A stretch of DNA of 64,000 nt from JAAFHB01 sp942493325 (lineage in GTDB: Bacteria; Bacteroidota; Bacteroidia; Bacteroidales; Prolixibacteraceae), in assembly GCA_942493325.1 (NCBI GenBank), contig OW818689.1, forward strand, positions 434,001-498,000, written 5' to 3'. The first letter of the stretch is position 1. Each line of letters opens with the position of its first letter. Under the pieces are notes generated by a model. It was not told the origin of the DNA. It worked only from the letters and a program-made list of their open reading frames with translations, and made no database searches. Made by a program: the position numbers and the translations under genes. Shown piece by piece: positions 1 through 8,344 of the stretch.

Positions 1-2120
1 TCTTCTTCAGCTGTTTTACGCGTTGAGAAACCGACACCCTGACCAAATTCCTTGAGTTGACGTGTTCCGATATTGGAGGTCATGATCACAATAGTATTAC
101 GGAAATCGATTTTCCGTCCCAGGCTGTCTGTCAGGCGTCCCTCATCCATGACCTGGAGAAGGATATTAAAGACATCGGGATGCGCTTTTTCGATTTCATC
201 GAGTAATATCACAGCATACGGTTTGCGGCGTACTTTTTCAGTAAGCTGACCACCCTCTTCGTATCCGACATATCCCGGAGGAGCCCCGACGAGGCGTGAT
301 ACGGAGAATTTCTCCATGTATTCGCTCATATCGACACGAATAAGGGCATCGGAACTGTCAAACAGGTATTGAGCCAGCACTTTGGCCAATTGTGTCTTTC
401 CTACCCCTGTTGGCCCAAGGAAAATAAACGAACCGATGGGTTTATTGGGATCTTTCAGACCAGCGCGGTTACGTTGAATAGCTTTGGTGATTTTTAGCAC
501 TGCATCATCCTGGCCAATAATATTCTTTTTCATATCATTGTACATATTCTGCAACCGTTTGCCTTCGGCCTGTGCAATTCGTTGCACAGGGATTCCCGAC
601 ATCATGGCTACGATATCGGCAACCTGCTCTTCACCCACAACTTCACGGTGGTTTTCAAGTTCCTTCTCCCAAATCTCTTTTTCCTTTTCGAGCAATGCCA
701 GCAGATTCTTCTCCTTGTCGCGGAAACTGGCAGCAAGTTCGAAGTTTTGACTCTTTACAGACTGTATTTTTTCACCACGAGCCTCTTCAATCCGCTCTTC
801 AAGTTTAATGATCCGTTCCGGAACGGTGATATTGGTGATATGCACCCTCGATCCGGCCTCATCAAGCGCATCAATGGCTTTATCCGGTAAATGGCGATCT
901 GAAATATATCTCGTTGTCAGTCTTACGCATGCTTCGATAGCTTCAGGAGTATAGGTTACATTGTGGTGATCTTCGTACCTCTCCTTAATATTATGAAGTA
1001 TTTCAATTGTTTCTTCAACGGAGGTAGGTTCAACCATTACTTTTTGGAAACGACGTTCAAGTGCGCCATCTTTTTCGATATGCTGACGAAATTCGTCAAG
1101 TGTGGTGGCCCCGATACACTGAATATCGCCGCGGGCAAGCGCAGGTTTAAGCATATTGGCAGCATCCAGTGAACCGGTAGCTCCGCCTGCACCTACAATT
1201 GTATGAATCTCATCAATAAATAAAATAATATTGTCAACCTTTGCCAGTTCGTTTAATATCGCCTTCATCCGTTCTTCGAACTGTCCGCGGTATTTGGTCC
1301 CGGCTACAATTGAAGCAAGATCCAGGCTGATCACCCGTTTGTCGAAAAGCACCCGTGAAACCTTGCGCTGCGATATACGCAATGCCAGGCCTTCGACGAT
1401 AGCCGATTTTCCAACACCCGGTTCACCGATCAAAACAGGATTGTTTTTTTTTCTCCTGCTAAGAATCTGGGCAATGCGTTGAATCTCCTTTTCACGGCCA
1501 ACAATCGGATCCAGGCTCCCTTCGACAGCAGCCTTGGTGATGTCGATACCAAAATTATCCAGAACAGGAGTATCTGTTTTGGGAGCAGTTGTTCCTTTTG
1601 ATCCGGATGCACTACCGCCAACATTACTCTTGCCAAACATATCGTCCCCTTCGTCGCTGTCTTCCGGAAAATCGGATTTGCTCTCTATTCGCGTCAACTC
1701 TTCAATTTTAGATTTAACCGTATCGTATCCCACATTATAATGTTTAAAAATTGTACTCACAAGACTGTCTTTCTCCTTGAGTATTGCAAGCAGTAAATGA
1801 CCGGTATTGACCGTACTTTCATTCATGGCTCGTGCTTCAAGAAAAATCAGTTTTAATGCTTTTTCGGTATTTTTAAGTAATGGTATATTTGCTTCCAATT
1901 GCAGAGAACTATCTTTACGCAACTGTATTTCAAGATCTTTACGTATCTTCATATAATCAAGATGCAATTTATTCATTACATCAATTGCAATCCCTTCACC
2001 ATCACGAATAATGCCAAGAAAAAGATGTTCTGTGCCGATATGGTCATTCCCTAATCTGATCGCTTCCTCGCGACTGTAAGAGAGAACATCTTTAATACGG
2101 GGTGAGAATTTTGAATCCAT
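1..2120 (-). CDS. clpC: ATP-dependent Clp protease ATP-binding subunit ClpC (C-terminus cut by window edge)
   Basis: AAA+ unfoldase that feeds proteins to ClpP in the cytoplasm. Read by eye on the minus strand from ATG at 2120 (MDSKFSPRIK), it stays open to the window edge (about 706 codons of an expected ~840). In order it shows a Clp_N double repeat (first ~150 residues), a Gly/Ser/Asp-rich linker, AAA-1 with Walker A GEPGVGKSA and Walker B ILFIDEIHTI, a UVR-type coiled middle region (FELAASFRDKEKN) and AAA-2 with GPTGVGKTQLAK and VILLDEIEKAHPD. The UVR middle region points to ClpC rather than ClpB, whose M-domain is much longer. It is divergent from gyrA across 165 bp. The last ~130 residues lie outside the window. 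Confidence 0.95.
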   Translation of the reverse strand, partial: MDSKFSPRIKDVLSYSREEAIRLGNDHIGTEHLFLGIIRDGEGIAIDVMNKLHLDYMKIRKDLEIQLRKDSSLQLEANIPLLKNTEKALKLIFLEARAMNESTVNTGHLLLAILKEKDSLVSTIFKHYNVGYDTVKSKIEELTRIESKSDFPEDSDEGDDMFGKSNVGGSASGSKGTTAPKTDTPVLDNFGIDITKAAVEGSLDPIVGREKEIQRIAQILSRRKKNNPVLIGEPGVGKSAIVEGLALRISQRKVSRVLFDKRVISLDLASIVAGTKYRGQFEERMKAILNELAKVDNIILFIDEIHTIVGAGGATGSLDAANMLKPALARGDIQCIGATTLDEFRQHIEKDGALERRFQKVMVEPTSVEETIEILHNIKERYEDHHNVTYTPEAIEACVRLTTRYISDRHLPDKAIDALDEAGSRVHITNITVPERIIKLEERIEEARGEKIQSVKSQNFELAASFRDKEKNLLALLEKEKEIWEKELENHREVVGEEQVADIVAMMSGIPVQRIAQAEGKRLQNMYNDMKKNIIGQDDAVLKITKAIQRNRAGLKDPNKPIGSFIFLGPTGVGKTQLAKVLAQYLFDSSDALIRVDMSEYMEKFSVSRLVGAPPGYVGYEEGGQLTEKVRRKPYAVILLDEIEKAHPDVFNILLQVMDEGRLTDSLGRKIDFRNTIVIMTSNIGTRQLKEFGQGVGFSTRKTAEE

Positions 2121-2242
2121 AATATAATAATGTCTGTTGTTTTAATAACAAGTTTTTATTTTTGCGACTAAATTACTCAATAATTTGCAATAATTTACGT
2201 TTTAAAAAGAACAAATTATACAGCAGTTAAGTTTAAAATTAC

Positions 2243-2250
2243 TATTTTTG
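2243..2250 (+). promoter_or_regulatory. Bacteroidetes-type -7 box upstream of gyrA
   Basis: TATTTTTG matches the Bacteroidetes -7 consensus TAnnTTTG and lies 35 bp before the gyrA start. A second identical TATTTTTG sits at 2157-2164 in the same 165-bp intergenic region, with a TTG about 20 bp upstream at 2137-2139 that could serve as the -33 element. The nearer box lacks an obvious -33 TTG. Both point toward gyrA. I found no exact box for clpC. Confidence 0.5.
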
Positions 2251-2285
2251 CGTAACTTTTTATAAATAAAACAACTAAGACATAT

Positions 2286-4832
2286 ATGTCTGATTTAGAA
2301 AAGATTATCCAAATCAATATTGAAGAGCAAATGAAAACGGCCTACATCGATTATTCGATGTCGGTTATCGTTTCAAGGGCTCTTCCGGATGTCCGTGATG
2401 GACTTAAACCCGTGCATCGCAGGGTTTTATTTGGCATGAGTGAATTAGGAAGTGCATCCAACAGACCCTATAAAAAATCGGCCAGAATAGTGGGAGAGGT
2501 GCTTGGAAAATTTCACCCGCATGGCGATTCTTCGGTCTATTTTGCAATGGTCAGGATGGCCCAGGAATGGTCACTTCGTTACCCGCTTATTGATGGTCAG
2601 GGAAACTTCGGGTCTGTTGATGGTGATAGTCCTGCAGCAATGCGTTATACAGAAGCGCGTTTGAAAAAACTTGCGGAAGAGGCTCTTGCCGATCTGGATA
2701 AAAACACAGTAGATTTTCGCCCCAATTTTGACGAGACGCTCCAGGAGCCAACGGTTTTACCCACCAAGTTTCCGAACCTGCTGGTGAATGGTACCTCGGG
2801 GATTGCTGTGGGAATGGCCACGAATATGGCTCCTCATAACCTCTCGGACACAATTGATGCAATCATCGCATATGTAGACGATAATAACATAGAAATCAGT
2901 CAGTTGATTGATATCATAAAAGCTCCCGATTTTCCTACAGGCGGAATAATCTACGGTTATGCCGGGGTTAAGGAGGCTTTTGAAACCGGACGTGGACGCA
3001 TAGTTGTTAGGGGTAAGGCTGAAATTGAAGCGGTAGAACACGGACGTGAAAAGCTGGTCATTACCGAGATCCCTTATATGGTCAATAAGGCAGAACTGAT
3101 TATAAAAATCGCCGAACTGGTCAACGAGAAAAAAATTGAGGGAATTTCGAATGTCAATGATGAATCGGACCGGACAGGTATGCGAATTGTCGTTGATATC
3201 AAGCGTGACGAGATGGCCAGTGTGGTACTGAATAAGTTATATAAATTCACTCAACTGCAGACAGCCTTCAATGTTAATAACATTGCTCTTGTGAAGGGTC
3301 GTCCCCAAATGCTTAACCTGAAAGATCTCATTCATTATTTTGTTGAGCACAGGCATGAGGTCGTGATCAGGCGCACAAAATATGACCTGGAACAATCTGA
3401 GAAAAAAGCGCATATTTTAAGAGGGCTTATTATTGCAATTGATCATCTTGACGCGGTAATCTCGCTGATCCGAGGTGCCAAAACACCGGAAGAGGCACGC
3501 GAAGGTTTGATGGAAAACTTTGAACTGGACGAAATTCAGGCTCGCGCGATCCTGGACCTCAGGCTGCAAAGGCTAACAGGTCTCGAACGTGACAAAATTC
3601 ATGCTGAGTACGAAGAGCTGTGTAAATATATCGATTGGTTAAAAAATATCTTAGCCAATGAGCCGGTAAGAATGCAGATCATCAAGGATGAGTTACTCGA
3701 AATTAAGGCGCAGTACGGCGATGCCCGGCGAACCGAAATCGTTTATGCTTCCGAAGACTTTAACCCTGAAGATTTTTATGCAAATGAAGACATGGTGATC
3801 ACGATATCCCATATGGGTTATATCAAAAGGACACCACTTTCTGAATTCAGAACACAGGCACGGGGAGGAACGGGATCGAAAGGCTCGAGTACCCGTGACG
3901 AGGACTTCCTTGAACACATGTTCATCGCCACCATGCATAACACACTACTTCTTTTCACGGAAAAAGGCAAGTGTTTCTGGCTTAAAGTATATGAAATACC
4001 CGAAGGAACCAAGGCGTCGAAAGGTCGCGCAATTCAAAACCTGCTTGGAATAGAGGCCGACGACCAGGTGAGGGCTTATATTAATGTCACTTCGCTCAAG
4101 GATGAGCAATATATCAATAACAATTTCATCATCCTTTGTACCAAAAAAGGGGTAATCAAAAAAACTCCCCTTGAAGCATATTCCCGCCCGCGGCAAAATG
4201 GGGTTAACGCAATTACAATACGCGAAAATGACCAGTTGATAGAAGCCCGTCTTACGAATGGGAATAACGAGATCATGCTCGCCATACGTTCAGGAAAAGC
4301 GATCCGGTTCCATGAAAAATATGCCCGGGCAATAGGACGCACCGCATCCGGAGTCAGAGGCATCCGTCTGGATAATGAAAATGACGAACTTGTTGGCATG
4401 ATTTGTGTAATAAACGACTCGGATGATATTCTGGTTGTATCTGAAAATGGTTTTGGGAAACGTTCCAAAATTGAGGATTACAGGGTCACTAACAGGGGAG
4501 GCAAGGGTGTTAAAACCATCAATGTCACTGAAAAAACAGGATCTCTTGTGGCGATTAAGAATGTCACCGATACAGACGACCTGATGATTATCACCCAGGC
4601 GGGCGTTACAATCAGGGTACCTGTATCGAAAATCCGCATGACAGGCCGGGCAGCCCAGGGAGTTAAGCTGATTAATCTTCGCGAGGATGATTCAATTGCT
4701 TCTGTGGCGCGTGTTGAAATTGAAGACGTTGAAGAGTTAGTCCAGGACCAGGCAGCACTTCCTTCTGATGATGATACAGATGAAACGGATCTTCCGTTGG
4801 ATGAAGAATCGAATGACAGCGAACTCGATTAG
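2286..4832 (+). CDS. gyrA: DNA gyrase subunit A
   Basis: Breakage-reunion subunit of DNA gyrase. It introduces negative supercoils together with GyrB. At 848 residues it is the usual length. The catalytic tyrosine is Tyr121 in AAMRYTEARL. The quinolone-resistance region carries HPHGDSS, with Ser82 (equivalent to E. coli Ser83) and Phe86 where E. coli has Asp87. The C-terminal beta-propeller (from ~residue 500) contains the GyrA-box-like NRGGKG. The C-terminal tail is acidic (DDDTDETDLPLDEESNDSE), as in many Bacteroidetes GyrA proteins. The ATG at 2286 follows a plausible promoter. It is followed after 94 bp by a TPR gene, which may be cotranscribed. Confidence 0.98.
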   Translation: MSDLEKIIQINIEEQMKTAYIDYSMSVIVSRALPDVRDGLKPVHRRVLFGMSELGSASNRPYKKSARIVGEVLGKFHPHGDSSVYFAMVRMAQEWSLRYPLIDGQGNFGSVDGDSPAAMRYTEARLKKLAEEALADLDKNTVDFRPNFDETLQEPTVLPTKFPNLLVNGTSGIAVGMATNMAPHNLSDTIDAIIAYVDDNNIEISQLIDIIKAPDFPTGGIIYGYAGVKEAFETGRGRIVVRGKAEIEAVEHGREKLVITEIPYMVNKAELIIKIAELVNEKKIEGISNVNDESDRTGMRIVVDIKRDEMASVVLNKLYKFTQLQTAFNVNNIALVKGRPQMLNLKDLIHYFVEHRHEVVIRRTKYDLEQSEKKAHILRGLIIAIDHLDAVISLIRGAKTPEEAREGLMENFELDEIQARAILDLRLQRLTGLERDKIHAEYEELCKYIDWLKNILANEPVRMQIIKDELLEIKAQYGDARRTEIVYASEDFNPEDFYANEDMVITISHMGYIKRTPLSEFRTQARGGTGSKGSSTRDEDFLEHMFIATMHNTLLLFTEKGKCFWLKVYEIPEGTKASKGRAIQNLLGIEADDQVRAYINVTSLKDEQYINNNFIILCTKKGVIKKTPLEAYSRPRQNGVNAITIRENDQLIEARLTNGNNEIMLAIRSGKAIRFHEKYARAIGRTASGVRGIRLDNENDELVGMICVINDSDDILVVSENGFGKRSKIEDYRVTNRGGKGVKTINVTEKTGSLVAIKNVTDTDDLMIITQAGVTIRVPVSKIRMTGRAAQGVKLINLREDDSIASVARVEIEDVEELVQDQAALPSDDDTDETDLPLDEESNDSELD

Positions 4833-4926
4833 TACAATTATTACAATAAGAATTGTCTGATGTATTTTTTGTATTTTTATAATGTGATTCATTTTTACAA
4901 TAATTTATAAACAAACACTTTTAAAC

Positions 4927-6084
4927 ATGAAGAAACTATTTTTCGCAGCCCTGCTTCTGACAGCAAGCACTATGGTGTTTGCTCAAAAAGGTAAGGTTTC
5001 CAGTGCAATTGCTTTTAAGGATGCAGGAAAACTTGATAAAGCATGGGAAACTATTAAAGAAACAGTAGATCCTGCCAATGAAAAGGCGGAAAAAACGATT
5101 AATTGGACCGGAGCATGGCAGGCACGTGGCGAGATCATCGAAGCCATTATACTCTCGAAGGATGCAAATTATAAGAAACTGGTTGAAAATCCGGTTGATG
5201 AAGCCTATAAATCGTATATGAAAGCGATTGAACTTGACGAGAAAGGTGGTAATCCGGGATTGAAAATCAAGCTTTTGACGTTTTCGAATACACTGATTAA
5301 CGCGGCAGTAGAAGCTTACACAGCTAATGATTATGTCAAAGCTACCGATTATTTCGAGAAGAAACTGGCGCTTGATCAAACACCAATGTTCAAAAGCGAT
5401 GCGGCAATTGATACAGCCATCATGTATAATACTGGGTTGGCAGCAATGAATGCCAAACAATACGAAAAGGCGATCAAATACTTCAGAGACTGTGCAAAAT
5501 ACGGTTATAACGGAGGTTCTTCATATGCCCAGATTATCAGTGCTTACCAGCAACTTGGAGACACTGTTAAATCGGTTGAGATCATGAAGGAGGCTTTTGA
5601 AAAATACCCTGAAGATCAGAGCATTAACGTACAGTTAATCAACTATTACATCATGTCAGGTCAGCCAAATGAGGCCATTAGTTATCTTGATAAAGCCATC
5701 GACAAGGAGAAAACCAACACTTCCTTTTACCTGGCAAAAGGGGTAGCGCTTGACAAACTGGGACGCCAGGATGAGGCTATTGAGGTATACAAGAAAGCGA
5801 TAGAGGTAAAATCTGATAATGCCGATGCGTATTACAACATTGGAGTTATCTACTTTAATCGCGGCGTAAAACAGTTTGATGTGGCCAATGCTGTTCCAAC
5901 CAGCAACCAGGCACAGTACGAGATCGAGAAAAATAAATCGGATGAGGAATTTAAAAAGGCTGTGCCATATCTTGAAAAAGCTGTGGAATACAATCCAAAA
6001 GACACCTACATTCTTGATCAGTTAAAGAATCTGTATTACAGGCTCAAAATGATGGACAAGTTTGACGCCTTGAACAAGAAATAA
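4927..6084 (+). CDS. Exported tetratricopeptide-repeat protein
   Basis: A 385-residue protein with a clear N-terminal signal peptide (MKKLFFAALLLTASTMVFAQ, cleavage near residue 20), followed by TPR-like helical repeats. Recognisable units include AMNAKQYEKAIKYFRDCAK, AISYLDKAIDKEKTN and AIEVYKKAIEVKSDNADAYY. TPR proteins are protein-interaction scaffolds, and no catalytic motif is visible. It lies 94 bp downstream of gyrA on the same strand and ends at a strong terminator. The order gyrA then a periplasmic TPR protein recurs in Bacteroidetes, to my knowledge, but a functional link is not established. Role unknown. Confidence 0.85.
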   Translation: MKKLFFAALLLTASTMVFAQKGKVSSAIAFKDAGKLDKAWETIKETVDPANEKAEKTINWTGAWQARGEIIEAIILSKDANYKKLVENPVDEAYKSYMKAIELDEKGGNPGLKIKLLTFSNTLINAAVEAYTANDYVKATDYFEKKLALDQTPMFKSDAAIDTAIMYNTGLAAMNAKQYEKAIKYFRDCAKYGYNGGSSYAQIISAYQQLGDTVKSVEIMKEAFEKYPEDQSINVQLINYYIMSGQPNEAISYLDKAIDKEKTNTSFYLAKGVALDKLGRQDEAIEVYKKAIEVKSDNADAYYNIGVIYFNRGVKQFDVANAVPTSNQAQYEIEKNKSDEEFKKAVPYLEKAVEYNPKDTYILDQLKNLYYRLKMMDKFDALNKK

Positions 6085-6092
6085 AAAAAATT

Positions 6093-6119
6093 AAAGAGGG
6101 AGCACTTCCCTCTTTTTTT
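6093..6119 (+). terminator. Rho-independent terminator after the TPR gene
   Basis: Stem AAAGAGGGA (6093-6101) pairs perfectly with TCCCTCTTT (6107-6115) around the loop GCACT, and a T run continues to 6119. It begins 8 bp after the TPR stop codon and closes the gyrA-TPR unit. Confidence 0.85.
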
Positions 6120-6506
6120 ACGTTCGCAAAAATAACATAATATCACTTATAAGACAAGCGTATATTTGATTTTCAGAGAGATATATCGCTAAATCCGGTA
6201 AATCACGCCTGCATTGAGAGCCTACGGATTGTGTGAATAATGTGAATAAACAGCGTGATCTGTATGCAAAGAAAAAATATTCGAATTATTCCAAATAGCA
6301 ATATGTCAAAAAAAATTTGCTTTTGTGCTTGTAAAAAACTCAAATATGACAATTTAGTAGTTTATCCCCATTCGCGAATCGGTATAAATTAAAACATGAA
6401 CTATTGGTTGGTTGGTTGACATATCGTCGTATTTTGAATGGTAAATCTCAGGTATTCAATGATATTTACTACATTTGCCCATCCAACTTCTATTTAAACC
6501 CTTTCG
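6120..6506. other. Intergenic region upstream of the ECF sigma gene
   Basis: 387 bp without a credible gene. It holds a short direct repeat (TGTGAATAATGTGAATAA near 6233), a triple TTGG tract (near 6404-6416) and, at its right end, an exact -7 box. I see no other structure. Confidence 0.5.
6470..6477 (+). promoter_or_regulatory. -7 box upstream of the ECF sigma gene
   Basis: TACATTTG is an exact TAnnTTTG match 29 bp before the sigma-factor ATG at 6507. A convincing -33 TTTG at the usual spacing is not apparent. It is the most likely housekeeping promoter for the sigma/anti-sigma pair. Confidence 0.5.
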
Positions 6507-7091
6507 ATGATTGAAAAACACGATGATCAATGCTTGGTTCAGTTGCTGCAAAAGGGAAATGTTGCTGCATTTGATTCTCTTTTTGAGGTCTATAGTCCGA
6601 AGTTATTTGGTTTTGCCCTTAAATATTTCAAAAATGAGAGTGATTCGGAAGAACTGGTCCAGGAAGTTTTCGTACAGGTGTGGGAGCATCGTCAATCGCT
6701 GAAATCTGAGTTGTCATTTAAATCGTACCTTTTTACCATTGCGCTAAACCTGATCAGGAAATTTTTCAATAAAAAAGCAATTTCGCTTCATTCCCTCGAA
6801 AACCTTCAATATGATTCTGAAATACCAGATAATCAAGCCATTCAGAATGAAAATTATGAAACAATCATGAAGCAAATCAACTTGATCATCGGACAAATGC
6901 CACCACGACGACGGGAAATATTTATAAAAAGTAAGATGGAAGGCAAAAGCTCGAAAGAAATTGCTGCCGAATTAAATATTTCTGCAGGAACAGTAGATAA
7001 TCAGGTTTCTGAAGCGCTTCAGTTTATTCGCTCCCAATTAAAAAAGGAAACCCTCACCTTGCTGCTTTTTGCTGTCCTGTTTGTTTACTGA
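6507..7091 (+). CDS. ECF RNA polymerase sigma factor (Bacteroidetes SusC/FecR-linked type)
   Basis: A 194-residue ECF sigma-70 factor. Region 2 is seen around residues 25-65 (LFGFALKYF, then SEELVQEVFVQVWEH) and region 4 around 130-180 (MPPRRREIFIKSKMEGKS, then SKEIAAELNISAGTVDNQV, the helix-turn-helix). The hydrophobic C-terminal tail (LTLLLFAVLFVY) is typical of this Bacteroidetes group. The next genes are a FecR anti-sigma factor, a SusC with an STN domain, and SusD. This order is characteristic of trans-envelope signalling, in which substrate binding at SusC releases the sigma factor to activate the uptake locus. The ATG at 6507 sits 29 bp after an exact -7 box. Confidence 0.93.
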   Translation: MIEKHDDQCLVQLLQKGNVAAFDSLFEVYSPKLFGFALKYFKNESDSEELVQEVFVQVWEHRQSLKSELSFKSYLFTIALNLIRKFFNKKAISLHSLENLQYDSEIPDNQAIQNENYETIMKQINLIIGQMPPRRREIFIKSKMEGKSSKEIAAELNISAGTVDNQVSEALQFIRSQLKKETLTLLLFAVLFVY

Positions 7092-7203
7092 AAAAAAATA
7101 TCAAAAGTATCCATGAGAAAATGCACCTCAGCGGATATAAGATGCATAGCCTGTGAAAATGGAATGGCTTGATTTCTGAAAAATATTTGTGCAACTCGTG
7201 GTA

Positions 7204-8253
7204 ATGATGGAAAATTTACAACAATTAATTCAAAAATATTCCGATGGGAAATTAAGTCTGAAAGGGATGATTGAGCTTTCAGATCTGTTGGCTGACAATA
7301 AAAACAGTGCTGCAGAGAAATTTCTGAGCGATGACTGGAAATCACAGCTTAAATCTGAAGTTGAAGCTAACCGAAACTTTAAGTCATTACTCGATCAGGT
7401 ACACCACCACATCCGGCTGAATGAATACAATAAACTGAAGCAATTTAACTGGTGGAATAATTTTCAACATGTTGCGGCCATTTTAATTATTCCATTGATG
7501 TTATCATTTATGGTTTACTTATATAATCAGTCTGAAAAATCATCCGGTAATGATTCGTATGCAGAAATTCAGTGTCCAATGGGGGTTCGTACCAAATTTA
7601 TACTTCCCGACGGATCAACCGGTTTCCTCAACAGTGGATCACGGTTAAAATATCCGGTTTTATTCACTCATCAAAGAAACGTAGAACTTACCGGTGAAGG
7701 ATTTTTTGATGTCGTTCATAATACAGATATCCCATTTCATGTAAATACCCGAAATCTGGACATTAAAGTGATGGGGACTACCTTTAACGTAATTGCCAAC
7801 GAGGATGAAAAAACGGAGGAAATCGTTTTACAATCCGGAAAAGTGGATGTTTCGTCGAATAGTGGTAAACAGCTGGCAATTTTGTTACCCGATGAGCAAT
7901 TTACGCTGGATGCTGAAAAACAAACATTTACCAAAAGAACGGTTATCGCTTCGCAATATACAACATGGAAAGAAGGCAAACTCGTTTTCAGAAACGAAAA
8001 TATGCAACGAGTGGCACTTAGGTTAAGCCGGTGGTACAATGCAGATGTTGTAGTTGTGGACAGTCTGCTTTACAATTATACCTTTCATGCAACGTTTGTC
8101 GATGAACCACTTGACGAAGTATTGAAACTAATTTCAATCACAACACCAATCACTTACACAGAAGAAAAAAGAATAAGCGACAAGGATGGAATATATCAGA
8201 AACGTAAAATAATACTTCGCATCAACAAATTAAAAATCAATCAATTCAGATAA
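7204..8253 (+). CDS. FecR-family anti-sigma factor
   Basis: Inner-membrane anti-sigma factor expected to hold the upstream ECF sigma and receive the signal from SusC. A cytoplasmic N-terminal part (~85 residues) precedes one transmembrane helix (HVAAILIIPLMLSFMVYLY), a periplasmic FecR domain (from KFILPDGSTGFLNSGS to LLPDEQFTLD) and a DUF4974-type C-terminal domain (VALRLSRWYNADVVV...DEPLDEVLKLI). The ATGs at 7204 and 7207 are better starts than the in-frame GTG at 7189. The gene lies about 110 bp after the sigma gene and 91 bp before susC, with a hairpin in the second gap. Confidence 0.92.
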   Translation: MMENLQQLIQKYSDGKLSLKGMIELSDLLADNKNSAAEKFLSDDWKSQLKSEVEANRNFKSLLDQVHHHIRLNEYNKLKQFNWWNNFQHVAAILIIPLMLSFMVYLYNQSEKSSGNDSYAEIQCPMGVRTKFILPDGSTGFLNSGSRLKYPVLFTHQRNVELTGEGFFDVVHNTDIPFHVNTRNLDIKVMGTTFNVIANEDEKTEEIVLQSGKVDVSSNSGKQLAILLPDEQFTLDAEKQTFTKRTVIASQYTTWKEGKLVFRNENMQRVALRLSRWYNADVVVVDSLLYNYTFHATFVDEPLDEVLKLISITTPITYTEEKRISDKDGIYQKRKIILRINKLKINQFR

Positions 8254-8259
8254 AAAGAA

Positions 8260-8288
8260 ACAGGAAAGTGTTCGAACCACTCTCCTGT
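8260..8288 (+). other. Intercistronic hairpin between fecR and susC
   Basis: ACAGGA-A-AGTG (8260-8270) pairs with CACT-C-TCCTGT (8278-8288) around TTCGAAC, giving 10 paired bases with one internal A/C mismatch. No T run follows, so it is more likely an RNA-processing or attenuation structure than a full terminator. It lies 6 bp after the fecR stop and could lower or decouple fecR from susC expression. Confidence 0.5.
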
Positions 8289-8344
8289 CATATCAAGTAG
8301 TATCACAGTCAAATTATTGTTTAACCACTTTATGAATCAAATGT

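Noticed and set aside
4936..5460. 174-residue antisense ORF inside the TPR gene
   Set aside because: Cys/Ile/Phe-rich reading opposite a well-supported coding gene; no domain, no promoter.
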